A program made the translations under genes and the position numbers. A DNA stretch of 64,000 bases from assembly GCA_958299035.1 (NCBI GenBank), contig CATQJL010000001.1, positions 80,249,594 to 80,313,593 on the forward strand, in the 5' to 3' direction. This DNA is from Cylicocyclus nassatus (Eukaryota > Nematoda > Chromadorea > Rhabditida > Strongylidae). The notes beneath the pieces were generated by a model. That model saw only the letters and a program-made list of their open reading frames with translations. It was not told the origin of the DNA and searched no databases. This document shows positions 47,077-57,900 of this stretch, in pieces; position 1 is the first letter of the stretch, and each line of letters starts with the position of its first letter.

Positions 47077-49092
47077 TCATTCTTTCTCTTCTAACTTTTG
47101 AAGCATTCTCATGAGCTGGTGCGGCACTTCTGTCGCTGAAGCACGTAAATTAGTTATCAAATTGTCTATTTGCTGTGATGTTTTCACATCGCTAAGGATC
47201 CATTTCCCCGACTCGAAAATGCAAAGCGAACATCTAGATTTGAGAATTGCAGTGTACAGCGGTGAAAACGATTTTCTCAGACGTATAATGCCATTTGCAG
47301 GCACATGAAGAGGGCGCTGTCTCTCTGCTGTATATCAATTCATTCAAATTTTTGTTCCTTTCTTCATCTGTCTCTCTCAGATTCTTGTAAAACCTTTAAT
47401 GAATTATTTGGTAATTTACAGCAACTCTCGATCTTTAAGATCTCACCTAGAATCCTCAAAACTTACGTCCTTTCAGGGCTTCATTCATCATGCCCAAAAC
47501 CCACTTATTTTCCTCAAAATCTAAATACTGGTAATATTGTTAAACCGTGCATCTACCAACCTGTCTTTTACCTTTTAACACTTCTTGTACCTCTTCAAGC
47601 AGGTTTTCAGTGCTTTCTTCCTCCGGTTTGGTTCATTCTGACGGAGAATTCCTGGATTTTTCTGAGATCCGTGATCTCAATGCACTTTGTAGAAAGACAC
47701 TTGCTTGCAAATGTTCCTGAAACTTACTCGTTCCAGTACAAAGAACAAATTTGTTGATATGCATTCTCTTTTCTTTCCATGCCATTCCTTAGCTATTTGC
47801 GTTGGACTGACTTAGATTGCTATTCTCATAAATTTTATGAAATGTTTGTAGGAACCTGCCTGAACGAAATACTCGCGTTTATCTTCCATAGCTTTGAGCA
47901 ACTGCTCAGACAGACGATTGGATACCTCCGGAGCAGAAGTGCCAGGGTCGCGGGCTTTCCCCAGCGGAGGATTGCCAATTCGCGCTCCAAAGCCCTGCCA
48001 TTTCACGCATTTTTGTGCTCCGGGGCTCTCCTAAAAGTGGCGCACCTTCGGGGCAGAGATTTGCGCGTCGCGGAGGGGGGTCCCATTCGTCCTGTTTGTG
48101 ACGTCACCGTGACGTCACGGTGAATGAATGGGACCCCTCGCGACGCGCAAATCTCTGCTCCGGAGGTGCGCCACTTTTGGGAGAGCCCCGGAGCACAAAA
48201 ATGCGTGAAATGGCAGGGCTCCGGAACGCGAAGTGGCAGACTAGCGCCATATGCCCGCCGAAGGTATCCCTTCCACTGTCTGAGTGTGTAGACAAATAGA
48301 AACATTAGTATCTGGAGCATTCCTCCCCCCATTTTCCATACCTCTGCAGTTTTTTTGTTGAAATGGCTCGCTATCTCAGCTCAAAACAGAATATTGATAA
48401 CGATAATAACAAACAGAAAACGCAGCCATACCGTTATTCTATTAGCAATGTTCCACAGCTAATGGTTATCGGGTCCGTTCAGGTGGTTTAGATCTCCATA
48501 TGTCGTCCTTGCAACAACAGTCGCAGAGGTTTGCAGCGGCGAAGAGAAAAAACAGGAATCTTTTAAGCTCGCAAGAAAGATTGCAGCTTATGACGTCATT
48601 CCAGTAAGATCCGGACATTTAAACAAAACATCCCCCTTTGATAAACTCGGTCAAACCAAAAACATGATTATTATGTTTGCCATTTATCTCTGATAGAGTT
48701 ACAAACGTTCAAACGTTGAAAAGGTGCTTAGGGTCCAGGAATGAACAGGCTGCGGGCAATGCAAAAGACTGTCTTGAGTCAACATTGAAACAGTATTCCT
48801 GGTTAGCTGGCTTCCCGGTCCAGCCTGGGTCATACTTTAGGAGAATGGTCAAGGCCACACTTTACCCCCCCCCCCCCTCTTCCCGTCTTTTTCGTTCGGT
48901 TCAGCCATGTCCTCCTCCTCCTTTTTCCGCAGTGCCCGGTACTGAAAGCTCCTCGCTTACTCTGCTGAATGAGCTTACCTCGAAGAGATTTCGAGTAGTT
49001 GCATCTTCTTCACTTCAAAATGAAAATGAAGTTTATTGCATTGCTTACATCAAAATGTGCAAGCATTTTGTTAGCGATTGATGAATGTTCAT
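47077..49092 (-). pseudogene. Multi-exon gene or pseudogene, interrupted by a foldback element
   Basis: Minus-strand exons. E1 49092-49049 starts MNIHQSLTKCLHIL. A 36-nt intron joins E2 49012-48979 (EEDATTRNLFE). A 37-nt intron joins E3 from 48941 (YRALRKKEEEDMAEPNEKDG), which runs into 13 G. Lower down, an exon ends at 47856 (RLSEQLLKAMEDKREYFVQA). Next, 47716-47572 contains ESTENLLEEVQEVLK but has a stop or frameshift. A 51-nt intron then leads to 47520-47467 (FEENKWVLGMMNEALKG, GTAAGT donor). A last exon ends QLMRMLQKLEEKE at 47077. The joins after 47467 are ambiguous. The final part (TSQQIDNLITNLRA) loosely recalls the WHIM/WSD region of chromatin-remodelling BAZ proteins, a guess only. 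One foldback insertion and one frame break suggest a pseudogene, but two separate genes are possible. Confidence 0.4.
47920..48269. mobile_element. GC-rich foldback MITE with two TGACGTCA sites in its loop
   Basis: The ends GGATACCTCCGG and, reversed, GGATACCTTCGG lead into arms of about 170 bp that pair closely, most strongly over the inner 100 bp (47987-48090 against 48124-48225). The unpaired centre holds TGACGTCA at 48099-48106 and again at 48110-48117. The base composition is far richer in GC than its surroundings. It lies where a minus-strand exon (acceptor at TCTACACACTCAG, then RVSNRLSEQ) would otherwise be continuous. No clear target duplication was found. Confidence 0.7.
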
Positions 49093-49374
49093 TTATATTG
49101 CAAAGTGCTAAAAATCAATAAATCGATAGAAGCACTAAGCGAAAAGTAGTCTATCGTGGGCGCAGGGGTTGATAACACATGTGTGCAAACTTTGGTGCTT
49201 TTTGGTTCACTCACAAAGATTTCTATCCTTTTCATACTTCGCGGAAAAAAATACTCACAAAATTTGAATTTTATACAGGGTGTCCCAAAAAATGAGCCTA
49301 CTGTTTGATTGTAGATAACTCTCTTGTAATGAACTGTTTAGAAGCTTTAAGTATAATTTGTAGAGCGAGGTTAA

Positions 49375-49878
49375 CACGTTGACGACAGTGCCGCGCAATG
49401 GTGCGCGGCGGCCTTAACTTCAATACTATCTGTCCAATCCTCTCAGTTTTTGTTCATATAATCAACATAGGCTCAGATGTACTTCATGTATTAGCCCCGC
49501 CCCATTTGGCAAATTCCGCCCACTTTTATGCCTCTCAAAGGATCCTTTTTGTCCACAAAAAGCATGGATGAGGCTGTAGATGAACGCAAAGACCTCAAGC
49601 AACTTCTAGCCAGGCCCGCCCACCGTCAGGCAAGCTTCGACCCCTAAGTGGCAAGCTCCGCCCACTTTAAAAGTGGCGGACGTCGCATAAATTCTTGAAA
49701 TTTGGGCAATTTCCGACATTTTTGATTGAGTGGGCGGAGCTTGCCAGGGGGGCGAGGCTTGCACACTTTGTACTTTGTGCATGGATGCATGCATACATAC
49801 ATGGGCCACGCGTAGGGAGGCATGGAAACGTCTCGTCCACAGGGACAGACCTCAAAAAAATGGCTCGTCGTCAACGTG
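49375..49878. mobile_element. TTAA-type element B
   Basis: The ends are CACGTTGACGACAGTG and, reversed, CACGTTGACGACGAGCC. TTAA lies at 49371-49374 and 49879-49882. Length is 504 bp. It contains an inner inverted pair, TGGCAAGCTCCGCCCACTT and its complement (about 49650 and 49730). The motif TGGGCGGAGCTTGC also occurs in the 2.15-kb tandem repeat. Confidence 0.8.
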
Positions 49879-49882
49879 TTAA

Positions 49883-50175
49883 CAGATTGACGACAGCGTG
49901 ACCCACATGGTGGGTCACGCAATGACTGCCACGTGGGACAATGTGACTCACATGGTGGATCATAGCTAAAAATTCGCCAAAATGAATACAATCTTGAGGT
50001 AAATTCGTTTCAGAACTTCTCTTACGCTCTGATTCTACGGGTTACTACCGCATTTCTTCTCTGCTCTAAAATTACCGTGGATTTATTGCAGACGACGATC
50101 TGCTTAATTTTAGCTGAAAATTTTTAACTTTATCGTGGAAGGCATTGTCCCACAAGGCAGTTGAGACTCAACGTG
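49883..50175. mobile_element. TTAA-type element A, abutting B
   Basis: It begins CAGATTGACGACAGCG and ends, reversed, CACGTTGAGTCTC. It shares one TTAA (49879-49882) with element B and has another at 50176-50179. Length is 293 bp. It carries a CCCACATGGTGGGTCACG inverted motif and has a relative at 45885-46124. Confidence 0.75.
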
Positions 50176-51105
50176 TTAAACTTAGATTTATAGTATGGAG
50201 AGAATTACTATAGCTCTTCATTACTGTAGGATTACGGTACGAACTTCGACAAGGATTTTAGGCCATTAAAGGCTCTATTCTGTCTTGGAACAAAATCAAA
50301 CAAGCCAAAATCTCATAGTACGGTAATGGAAGCCGCTGATTTCGAATTCGAAATTTCCATCTGTGATGCTTCTTTCCTAAGTTATTCCCTGTAAATCGTA
50401 ATACCTCAATTCCCAGCATTTGTCAAGAATGTAATTACGCCGTCAAAAAAGCTGAAAACACTCGTAAAAAGTTGTTAGGTGGAATCATCATGCGCGAAAA
50501 CCTAATTTTTCAGATTTTTTGAAAAAAATTTCATTGTGCTATATTTCAAGAAGGTTCCATATGCTGGAAGTTCTTACCATAATCCTACAGTAATGAATAG
50601 CGATAGATGATGCGCTCCATACTGTTAATCTAAATTTAACCTCGCTCTATAAAATGGTACCTAAAGCTTCTCGAAACACTTTATTACAAGAAAGTTATCT
50701 ACAATCAAACAGTAAGCACATTTTTGGGACACCCTGTAAATTTCAGATTATTAAACCTTTCAGTATACGAGACGATGGTTCACGTTTTCATCTGTTTTTG
50801 ATGATGCTTTGCTTTGATCATCCATGCAAGACTGTGAACCCGCAAAAACTTGCCGTACTAAATTTTTTGAAAAAAATGCGTGATATACCGTGCCAAAGGC
50901 GACAATTTTTGCAAGCATCTTCATGCCTGCAAGTGCGCTGAGGAAAATGGAGATCTGACCTTATTGCCTTCAATTGTGATATAAAGATTCTTTGTCGGTT
51001 TGTGTGATTGGGCTGATTGGTTTGGCTCACGCGAGAAAATTTTATTTGCCTTCTCTTCTCACATCACTTCTCTTTTTGTCACATAGCTAACATTCAACAC
51101 TCCAG

Positions 51106-51511
51106 GACTGTTGATAGACGCAAGAAGAATACCCTCTAAAACGTTTGAACTGGCACAGCATTACTATAGAAGCTGTCTGCAAAGCCATCAAGCTCTGGAA
51201 CGGCTTGGAGGACACAGCCAATTCGTGATTAAAAAAATTCGAGTAAGTCAATTCTTGTGTTCTCTTTATATGGCTTCTTTAACGCCTTAACAAGAAAGGA
51301 TGAGCGGCTCAGAAGGAGATACGGCTAAACCCGGTGTCATTAGCGATCAATGAACGCCGCTCGACCATCCAAGCTCTCTATCCTCTAATCATGGTAAAAC
51401 TTTAACAGTTATAAGAGGATCAAAGACCAAATAAAACTTGACCTAAACAATTTATTGCAGCGGTCTGATACCGCTTGGCAATCGATGAACACAAATTTTA
51501 TATCACGCTGA
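51106..51511 (+). CDS. Last two exons of an unidentified gene
   Basis: A 3' splice site (CAACACTCCAG) precedes exon 51106-51242, which reads LLIDARRIPSKTFELAQHYY and continues RSCLQSHQALERLGGHSQFV to IKKIR, then a GTAAGT donor. The next acceptor, TTTATTGCAG at 51460, opens an exon in the same phase, RSDTAWQSMNTNFISR and TGA (51509-51511). The protein is basic and hydrophilic, and I recognise no family. Upstream exons were not found in the 370 bp back to the mariner element at 50736, so the mariner may lie in an intron. The end lies only about 150 bp before the next apparent gene start, a spacing like that of nematode operons. Confidence 0.5.
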
Positions 51512-51686
51512 TTCAGATTATACATAGCTTACCTCAATTACCACTTTCGAATGTGGGTCTGCCATCGCAAAGAGTGTTCTTCTATTACTGATACCTTTTT
51601 ATAATTTTCGCAATCCTATCTTTTTCCGTATCCGTCCATTTCCTCCACATGTTTTCATTTCAGTAAACACTATGCGATAAGAAACG

Positions 51687-51815
51687 ATGTCGTCCGCGAA
51701 ACAAAAAGTTCAGAAGAGTTCCTCATATTTCATTTTCTTTTTTCAGAGCATAATGACTTCGTCCTCTGCAATGCCGCGTTGGATCATTGAGTACTCTGCG
51801 TTGATACCACTGCTT
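51687..51815 (+). CDS. 5' end of a gene cut by the assembly gap
   Basis: A pyrimidine-rich acceptor TTTTCATTTCAG ends at 51663. The first ATG after it is at 51671; a second, in the longest frame, is at 51687 (MSSAKQK). A second strong acceptor, CATTTTCTTTTTTCAG, precedes AGCATAATG near 51750. This reads MTSSSAMPRWIIEYSALIPL and runs open into the N gap at 51816. Either the two are linked by an intron of about 42 nt starting GTTCAG, or one acceptor is a trans-splice site. The hydrophobic run at the end hints at a membrane or secreted protein. Confidence 0.4.
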
Positions 51816-52315
51816 NNNNNNNNNNNNNNNNNNNNNNNNNNNNNNNNNNNNNNNNNNNNNNNNNNNNNNNNNNNNNNNNNNNNNNNNNNNNNNNNNNNNN
51901 NNNNNNNNNNNNNNNNNNNNNNNNNNNNNNNNNNNNNNNNNNNNNNNNNNNNNNNNNNNNNNNNNNNNNNNNNNNNNNNNNNNNNNNNNNNNNNNNNNNN
52001 NNNNNNNNNNNNNNNNNNNNNNNNNNNNNNNNNNNNNNNNNNNNNNNNNNNNNNNNNNNNNNNNNNNNNNNNNNNNNNNNNNNNNNNNNNNNNNNNNNNN
52101 NNNNNNNNNNNNNNNNNNNNNNNNNNNNNNNNNNNNNNNNNNNNNNNNNNNNNNNNNNNNNNNNNNNNNNNNNNNNNNNNNNNNNNNNNNNNNNNNNNNN
52201 NNNNNNNNNNNNNNNNNNNNNNNNNNNNNNNNNNNNNNNNNNNNNNNNNNNNNNNNNNNNNNNNNNNNNNNNNNNNNNNNNNNNNNNNNNNNNNNNNNNN
52301 NNNNNNNNNNNNNNN
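51816..52315. other. Assembly gap of exactly 500 N
   Basis: A round 500-N block is usually a placeholder of unknown true length. It abuts the 2.15-kb tandem array, so the gap was probably caused by it. Confidence 0.98.
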
Positions 52316-52921
52316 CTTATTTTTTCTTAATTTTTCTTATTTTCTTCAATTTCGATCGTGGCGTGGGGTATAAAGTGGGCGGAGCTTGCTTGGAAAAGTT
52401 TCAGCTGTATAAAAGCACTGGAAATGAGCTTATTATGGAGTTTTTCGAATTTTTCGCTTAGTTTTTCAATAATTTTACCGATTTCCGAAATTTCGAAACC
52501 TCCAGAATATCGATTTTATCGATTTGTGCCGATTTTTGGGGGTTTTGCAACCTTCAAAATATCGATTTTATCAATTTTGCCGATTTTTGGGATATCGATT
52601 TTTGTCAATTTTCGGGATTTCGCAACCTTCAAAATGTCGATTTTAATCGATTTTTGACAATTTTCGGGATTTTGCAACCTCCAAAATATCGATTTTCGCC
52701 AATTTTCGGGATTTTGCAACCTCCAAAATATCGATTTTCGCCAATTTTCGGGATTTTGCAACCTCCAGAATGTCGATTTTATCGATTTTTGAGGTTTGAT
52801 AGTTCTCTAAGCTCAAAATATCGATTTTATCGCTGTTTAGCTGTGAACTGTAAGCCCCGCCCACTTTTTGATGTTATTATACACCTAATATATGTATATT
52901 TCCTTCCACTCACTTCATATA

Positions 52922-53147
52922 CAATACCGCTCATAATTCGTCAAAAAAGTCGCCGGAGTGCGGCGGAGTGTGGCGGAGTGCGGCGCACTTCACCACACTC
53001 CGCCGCACTCCGGCGCACTGCGCCACACTTCACCACACTCCGCCGCACTCCGGCGCACTGTGCCACACTTCACCACACTCCGCCGCACTCCGGCGCACTC
53101 CGCCGCAGTCCGGCGACTTTTTTGACGAATTATGAGCGGTATTGTAT
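52922..53147. repeat. GCGG-rich palindromic element within the repeat unit
   Basis: The ends CAATACCGCTCATAATTCGT and the exact reverse complement flank CCGCCGCACTCCGG-type sequence that includes a 40-bp tandem motif (from 52988, 53028 and 53068). TA-like flanks suggest an old mariner-type MITE that became part of the unit. Copies lie in every unit (55075, 57225 and 59304 on). A related element lies at 46466. Confidence 0.7.
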
Positions 53148-54654
53148 GTAGAGCAGTCTGTTATGGAATTTTCGGAATTTTGCGATATTCAGGGATATTT
53201 TGCACATTCTGTAAGCGGTATTGTACTCGACGTGCTAACAACATTTCTTATATTGTTTTGCTGCTGGTGGCACATTGTAGGATAGAATATCTGCCAAATT
53301 ACACGACCTTCGAATTTGAAAGACAATTCATGAGAAGGCGATTTTGTAACATCATAATCTGACGAACAATTCAAATAAAGATCTGTGCTAAGCATGGTCC
53401 GATAGAGGTGTTCACAAAGTTTTCAACTCACAAAAATTTGCAGACAATTTCCGCAACAGGTAGGGAAAAAGTGCAGGCGAAGTTGCGATCTTGGTTGGTC
53501 CAGCTACTTCTATCTCACTTTAGCTTACTGTAAGACTCTCTAGTGCAAAATAAATAGGATTTTCGTAAAGATCGGGACCAAAAACCACTATGAGTGAAGT
53601 TTACAGTCAATCCGAGAACTTCAATATTTTAACCAAATCTTACGCCGAGGCCAAGAGCGAGGAGCGAGAGGCCAAGAGCGCGCTATATCAGTGTGTATTG
53701 CTTCTAAGAAGCTGGAAAAAATATGGTGTGTATAGGTATAAGAGAGGTGTCTAACATGATTTTTGGGGGAATTACGGAGCAACTTTGGGAGAGCCGATTT
53801 TACGGCCTGAGCATGCATGTTGGGGGGCTAATAACTCTGCGAATATTACAGCTACGGGGCTGGGGTTTGTTTTATTCGACAGATCTCTGAAAATATGATT
53901 TTTAGAGAGAAGGTCGTAGAATAACAAATTTCCATTAAAAGTGCCTAATTGACAGCCGAACTTGGGAAATCTGTCAATAAGGGCGATTTCGGCGCCTTAT
54001 ATCTCTAAGAGTTGCAGGGCTGGGGTAATCTCATGTGGCCATTGACATGTAGTTTTGGTAGCTCTATTTTTCTAGGGGTAGCTCGTGCTCAGAGCTCCAG
54101 CGTAAGAGGCGCTATATAAAGGCGATAGTGCATATTTTGAATTTTATCTCCGCGGAGAGTAGGGATGACGAGCTGGGATAGCCATTCTTCAGTTTGTATT
54201 GGAGGGGGACACCACATATAATTCGGAGAAAATGTAGGGGCTCCGGCTGTGGGAGCCTATCTATGAACCTTCCCGGACTTGAAAAAAAAAAAATTAGACA
54301 CGCGATTTTTCCTCTTTCTCCCCCCCCCCCTTTCTCTCTCTCTCCCCTTATTTTTCCCCCTCTCTTTATTACCGCTTCGTGTACAGTTTTCCCGCGGCCA
54401 TCTGGACCTGGTTAGGGGCTGAAAACGGCTAAAAAAGGGGGTAAATCGGGCTAGAAAAACGCGATTTTCGCTTATTTTTTCTTAATTTTTCTTATTTTCT
54501 TCAATTTCGATCGTGGCGTGGGGTATAAAGTGGGCGGAGCTTGCTTGGAAAAGTTTCAGCTGTATAAAAGCACTGGAAATGAGCTTATTATGGAGTTTTT
54601 CGAATTTTTCGCTTAGTTTTTCAATAATTTTACCGATTTCCGAAATTTCGAAAC

Positions 54655-54965
54655 CTCCAGAATATCGATTTTATCGATTTGTGCCGATTTTTGGGGTTTT
54701 GCAACCTTCAAAATATCGATTTTATCAATTTTGCCGATTTTTGGGATATCGATTTTTGTCAATTTTCGGGATTTCGCAACCTTCAAAATGTCGATTTTAT
54801 CGATTTTTGACAATTTTCGGGATTTTGCAACCTCCAAAATATCGATTTTCGCCAATTTTCGGGATTTTGCAACCTCCAAAATATCGATTTTCGCCAATTT
54901 TCGGGATTTTGCAACCTCCAGAATGTCGATTTTATCGATTTTTGAGGTTTGATAGTTCTCTAAGC
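54655..54965. repeat. 42-bp minisatellite within the repeat unit
   Basis: The 42-bp period contains AATATCGATTTTCGCCAATT then TTCGGGATTTTGCAACCTCC. Read on the minus strand it gives a 14-residue repeat, KIDILEVAKSRKLA, because 42 is a multiple of three. Equivalent blocks lie at 52505-52815, 56805-57115 and 58955-59190; the last is 75 bp shorter. Confidence 0.9.
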
Positions 54966-57900
54966 TCAAAATATCGATTTTATCGCTGTTTAGCTGTGAA
55001 CTGTAAGCCCCGCCCACTTTTTGATGTTATTATACACCTAATATATGTATATTTCCTTCCACTCACTTCATATACAATACCGCTCATAATTCGTCAAAAA
55101 AGTCGCCGGAGTGCGGCGGAGTGTGGCGGAGTGCGGCGCACTTCACCACACTCCGCCGCACTCCGGCGCACTGCGCCACACTTCACCACACTCCGCCGCA
55201 CTCCGGCGCACTGCGCCACACTTCACCACACTCCGCCGCACTCCGGCGCACTCCGCCGCAGTCCGGCGACTTTTTTGACGAATTATGAGCGGTATTGTAT
55301 GTAGAGCAGTCTGTTATGGAATTTTCGGAATTTTGCGATATTCAGGGATATTTTGCACATTCTGTAAGCGGTATTGTACTCGACGTGCTAACAACATTTC
55401 TTATATTGTTTTGCTGCTGGTGGCACATTGTAGGATAGAATATCTGCCAAATTACACGACCTTCGAATTTGAAAGACAATTCATGAGAAGGCGATTTTGT
55501 AACATCATAATCTGACGAACAATTCAAATAAAGATCTGTGCTAAGCATGGTCCGATAGAGGTGTTCACAAAGTTTTCAACTCACAAAAATTTGCAGACAA
55601 TTTCCGCAACAGGTAGGGAAAAAGTGCAGGCGAAGTTGCGATCTTGGTTGGTCCAGCTACTTCTATCTCACTTTAGCTTACTGTAAGACTCTCTAGTGCA
55701 AAATAAATAGGATTTTCGTAAAGATCGGGACCAAAAACCACTATGAGTGAAGTTTACAGTCAATCCGAGAACTTCAATATTTTAACCAAATCTTACGCCG
55801 AGGCCAAGAGCGAGGAGCGAGAGGCCAAGAGCGCGCTATATCAGTGTGTATTGCTTCTAAGAAGCTGGAAAAAATATGGTGTGTATAGGTATAAGAGAGG
55901 TGTCTAACATGATTTTTGGGGGAATTACGGAGCAACTTTGGGAGAGCCGATTTTACGGCCTGAGCATGCATGTTGGGGGGCTAATAACTCTGCGAATATT
56001 ACAGCTACGGGGCTGGGGTTTGTTTTATTCGACAGATCTCTGAAAATATGATTTTTAGAGAGAAGGTCGTAGAATAACAAATTTCCATTAAAAGTGCCTA
56101 ATTGACAGCCGAACTTGGGAAATCTGTCAATAAGGGCGATTTCGGCGCCTTATATCTCTAAGAGTTGCAGGGCTGGGGTAATCTCATGTGGCCATTGACA
56201 TGTAGTTTTGGTAGCTCTATTTTTCTAGGGGTAGCTCGTGCTCAGAGCTCCAGCGTAAGAGGCGCTATATAAAGGCGATAGTGCATATTTTGAATTTTAT
56301 CTCCGCGGAGAGTAGGGATGACGAGCTGGGATAGCCATTCTTCAGTTTGTATTGGAGGGGGACACCACATATAATTCGGAGAAAATGTAGGGGCTCCGGC
56401 TGTGGGAGCCTATCTATGAACCTTCCCGGACTTAAAAAAAAAAATTAGACACGCGATTTTTCCTCTTTCTCCCCCCCCCCTTTCTCTCTCTCTCCCCTTA
56501 TTTTTCCCCCTCTCTTTATTACCGCTTCGTGTACAGTTTTCCCGCGGCCATCTGGACCTGGTTAGGGGCTGAAAACGGCTAAAAAAGGGGGTAAATCGGG
56601 CTAGAAAAACGCGATTTTCGCTTATTTTTTCTTAATTTTTCTTATTTTCTTCAATTTCGATCGTGGCGTGGGGTATAAAGTGGGCGGAGCTTGCTTGGAA
56701 AAGTTTCAGCTGTATAAAAGCACTGGAAATGAGCTTATTATGGAGTTTTTCGAATTTTTCGCTTAGTTTTTCAATAATTTTACCGATTTCCGAAATTTCG
56801 AAACCTCCAGAATATCGATTTTATCGATTTGTGCCGATTTTTGGGGTTTTGCAACCTTCAAAATATCGATTTTATCAATTTTGCCGATTTTTGGGATATC
56901 GATTTTTGTCAATTTTCGGGATTTCGCAACCTTCAAAATGTCGATTTTATCGATTTTTGACAATTTTCGGGATTTTGCAACCTCCAAAATATCGATTTTC
57001 GCCAATTTTCGGGATTTTGCAACCTCCAAAATATCGATTTTCGCCAATTTTCGGGATTTTGCAACCTCCAGAATGTCGATTTTATCGATTTTTGAGGTTT
57101 GATAGTTCTCTAAGCTCAAAATATCGATTTTATCGCTGTTTAGCTGTGAACTGTAAGCCCCGCCCACTTTTTGATGTTATTATACACCTAATATATGTAT
57201 ATTTCCTTCCACTCACTTCATATACAATACCGCTCATAATTCGTCAAAAAAGTCGCCGGAGTGCGGCGGAGTGTGGCGGAGTGCGGCGCACTTCACCACA
57301 CTCCGCCGCACTCCGGCGCACTGCGCCACACTTCACCACACTCCGCCGCACTCCGGCGCACTGCGCCACACTTCACCACACTCCGCCGCACTCCGGCGCA
57401 CTCCGCCGCAGTCCGGCGACTTTTTTGACGAATTATGAGCGGTATTGTATGTAGAGCAGTCTGTTATGGAATTTTCGGAATTTTGCGATATTCAGGGATA
57501 TTTTGCACATTCTGTAAGCGGTATTGTACTCGACGTGCTAACAACATTTCTTATATTGTTTTGCTGCTGGTGGCACATTGTAGGATAGAATATCTGCCAA
57601 ATTACACGACCTTCGAATTTGAAAGACAATTCATGAGAAGGCGATTTTGTAACATCATAATCTGACGAACAATTCAAATAAAGATCTGTGCTAAGCATGG
57701 TCCGATAGAGGTGTTCACAAAGTTTTCAACTCACAAAAATTTGCAGACAATTTCCGCAACAGGTAGGGAAAAAGTGCAGGCGAAGTTGCGATCTTGGTTG
57801 GTCCAGCTACTTCTATCTCACTTTAGCTTACTGTAAGACTCTCTAGTGCAAAATAAATAGGATTTTCGTAAAGATCGGGACCAAAAACCACTATGAGTGA

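Larger units (their letters stand above)
49276..50736. mobile_element. Mariner-type foldback element carrying two TTAA insertions
   Basis: The terminal repeats start CAGGGTGTCCCAAAAAATGA (left) and CAGGGTGTCCCAAAAATGTG (right, reversed), followed by a shared CTACTGTTTGATTGTAGATA-type stretch. TA flanks lie at 49274-49275 and 50737-50738. Without the two inserts it would be about 660 bp, close to its relative at 27217-27893, with which it shares text. Confidence 0.85.

Noticed and set aside
47305..47757. 150-codon plus ORF
   Set aside because: It lies antisense to segments with better exon signals on the minus strand, including a GTAAGT donor and phase-matched short introns.
51687..52373. 228-codon ORF spanning the gap
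   Set aside because: Most of it is unknown bases (N). Only the part to 51815 is real sequence.
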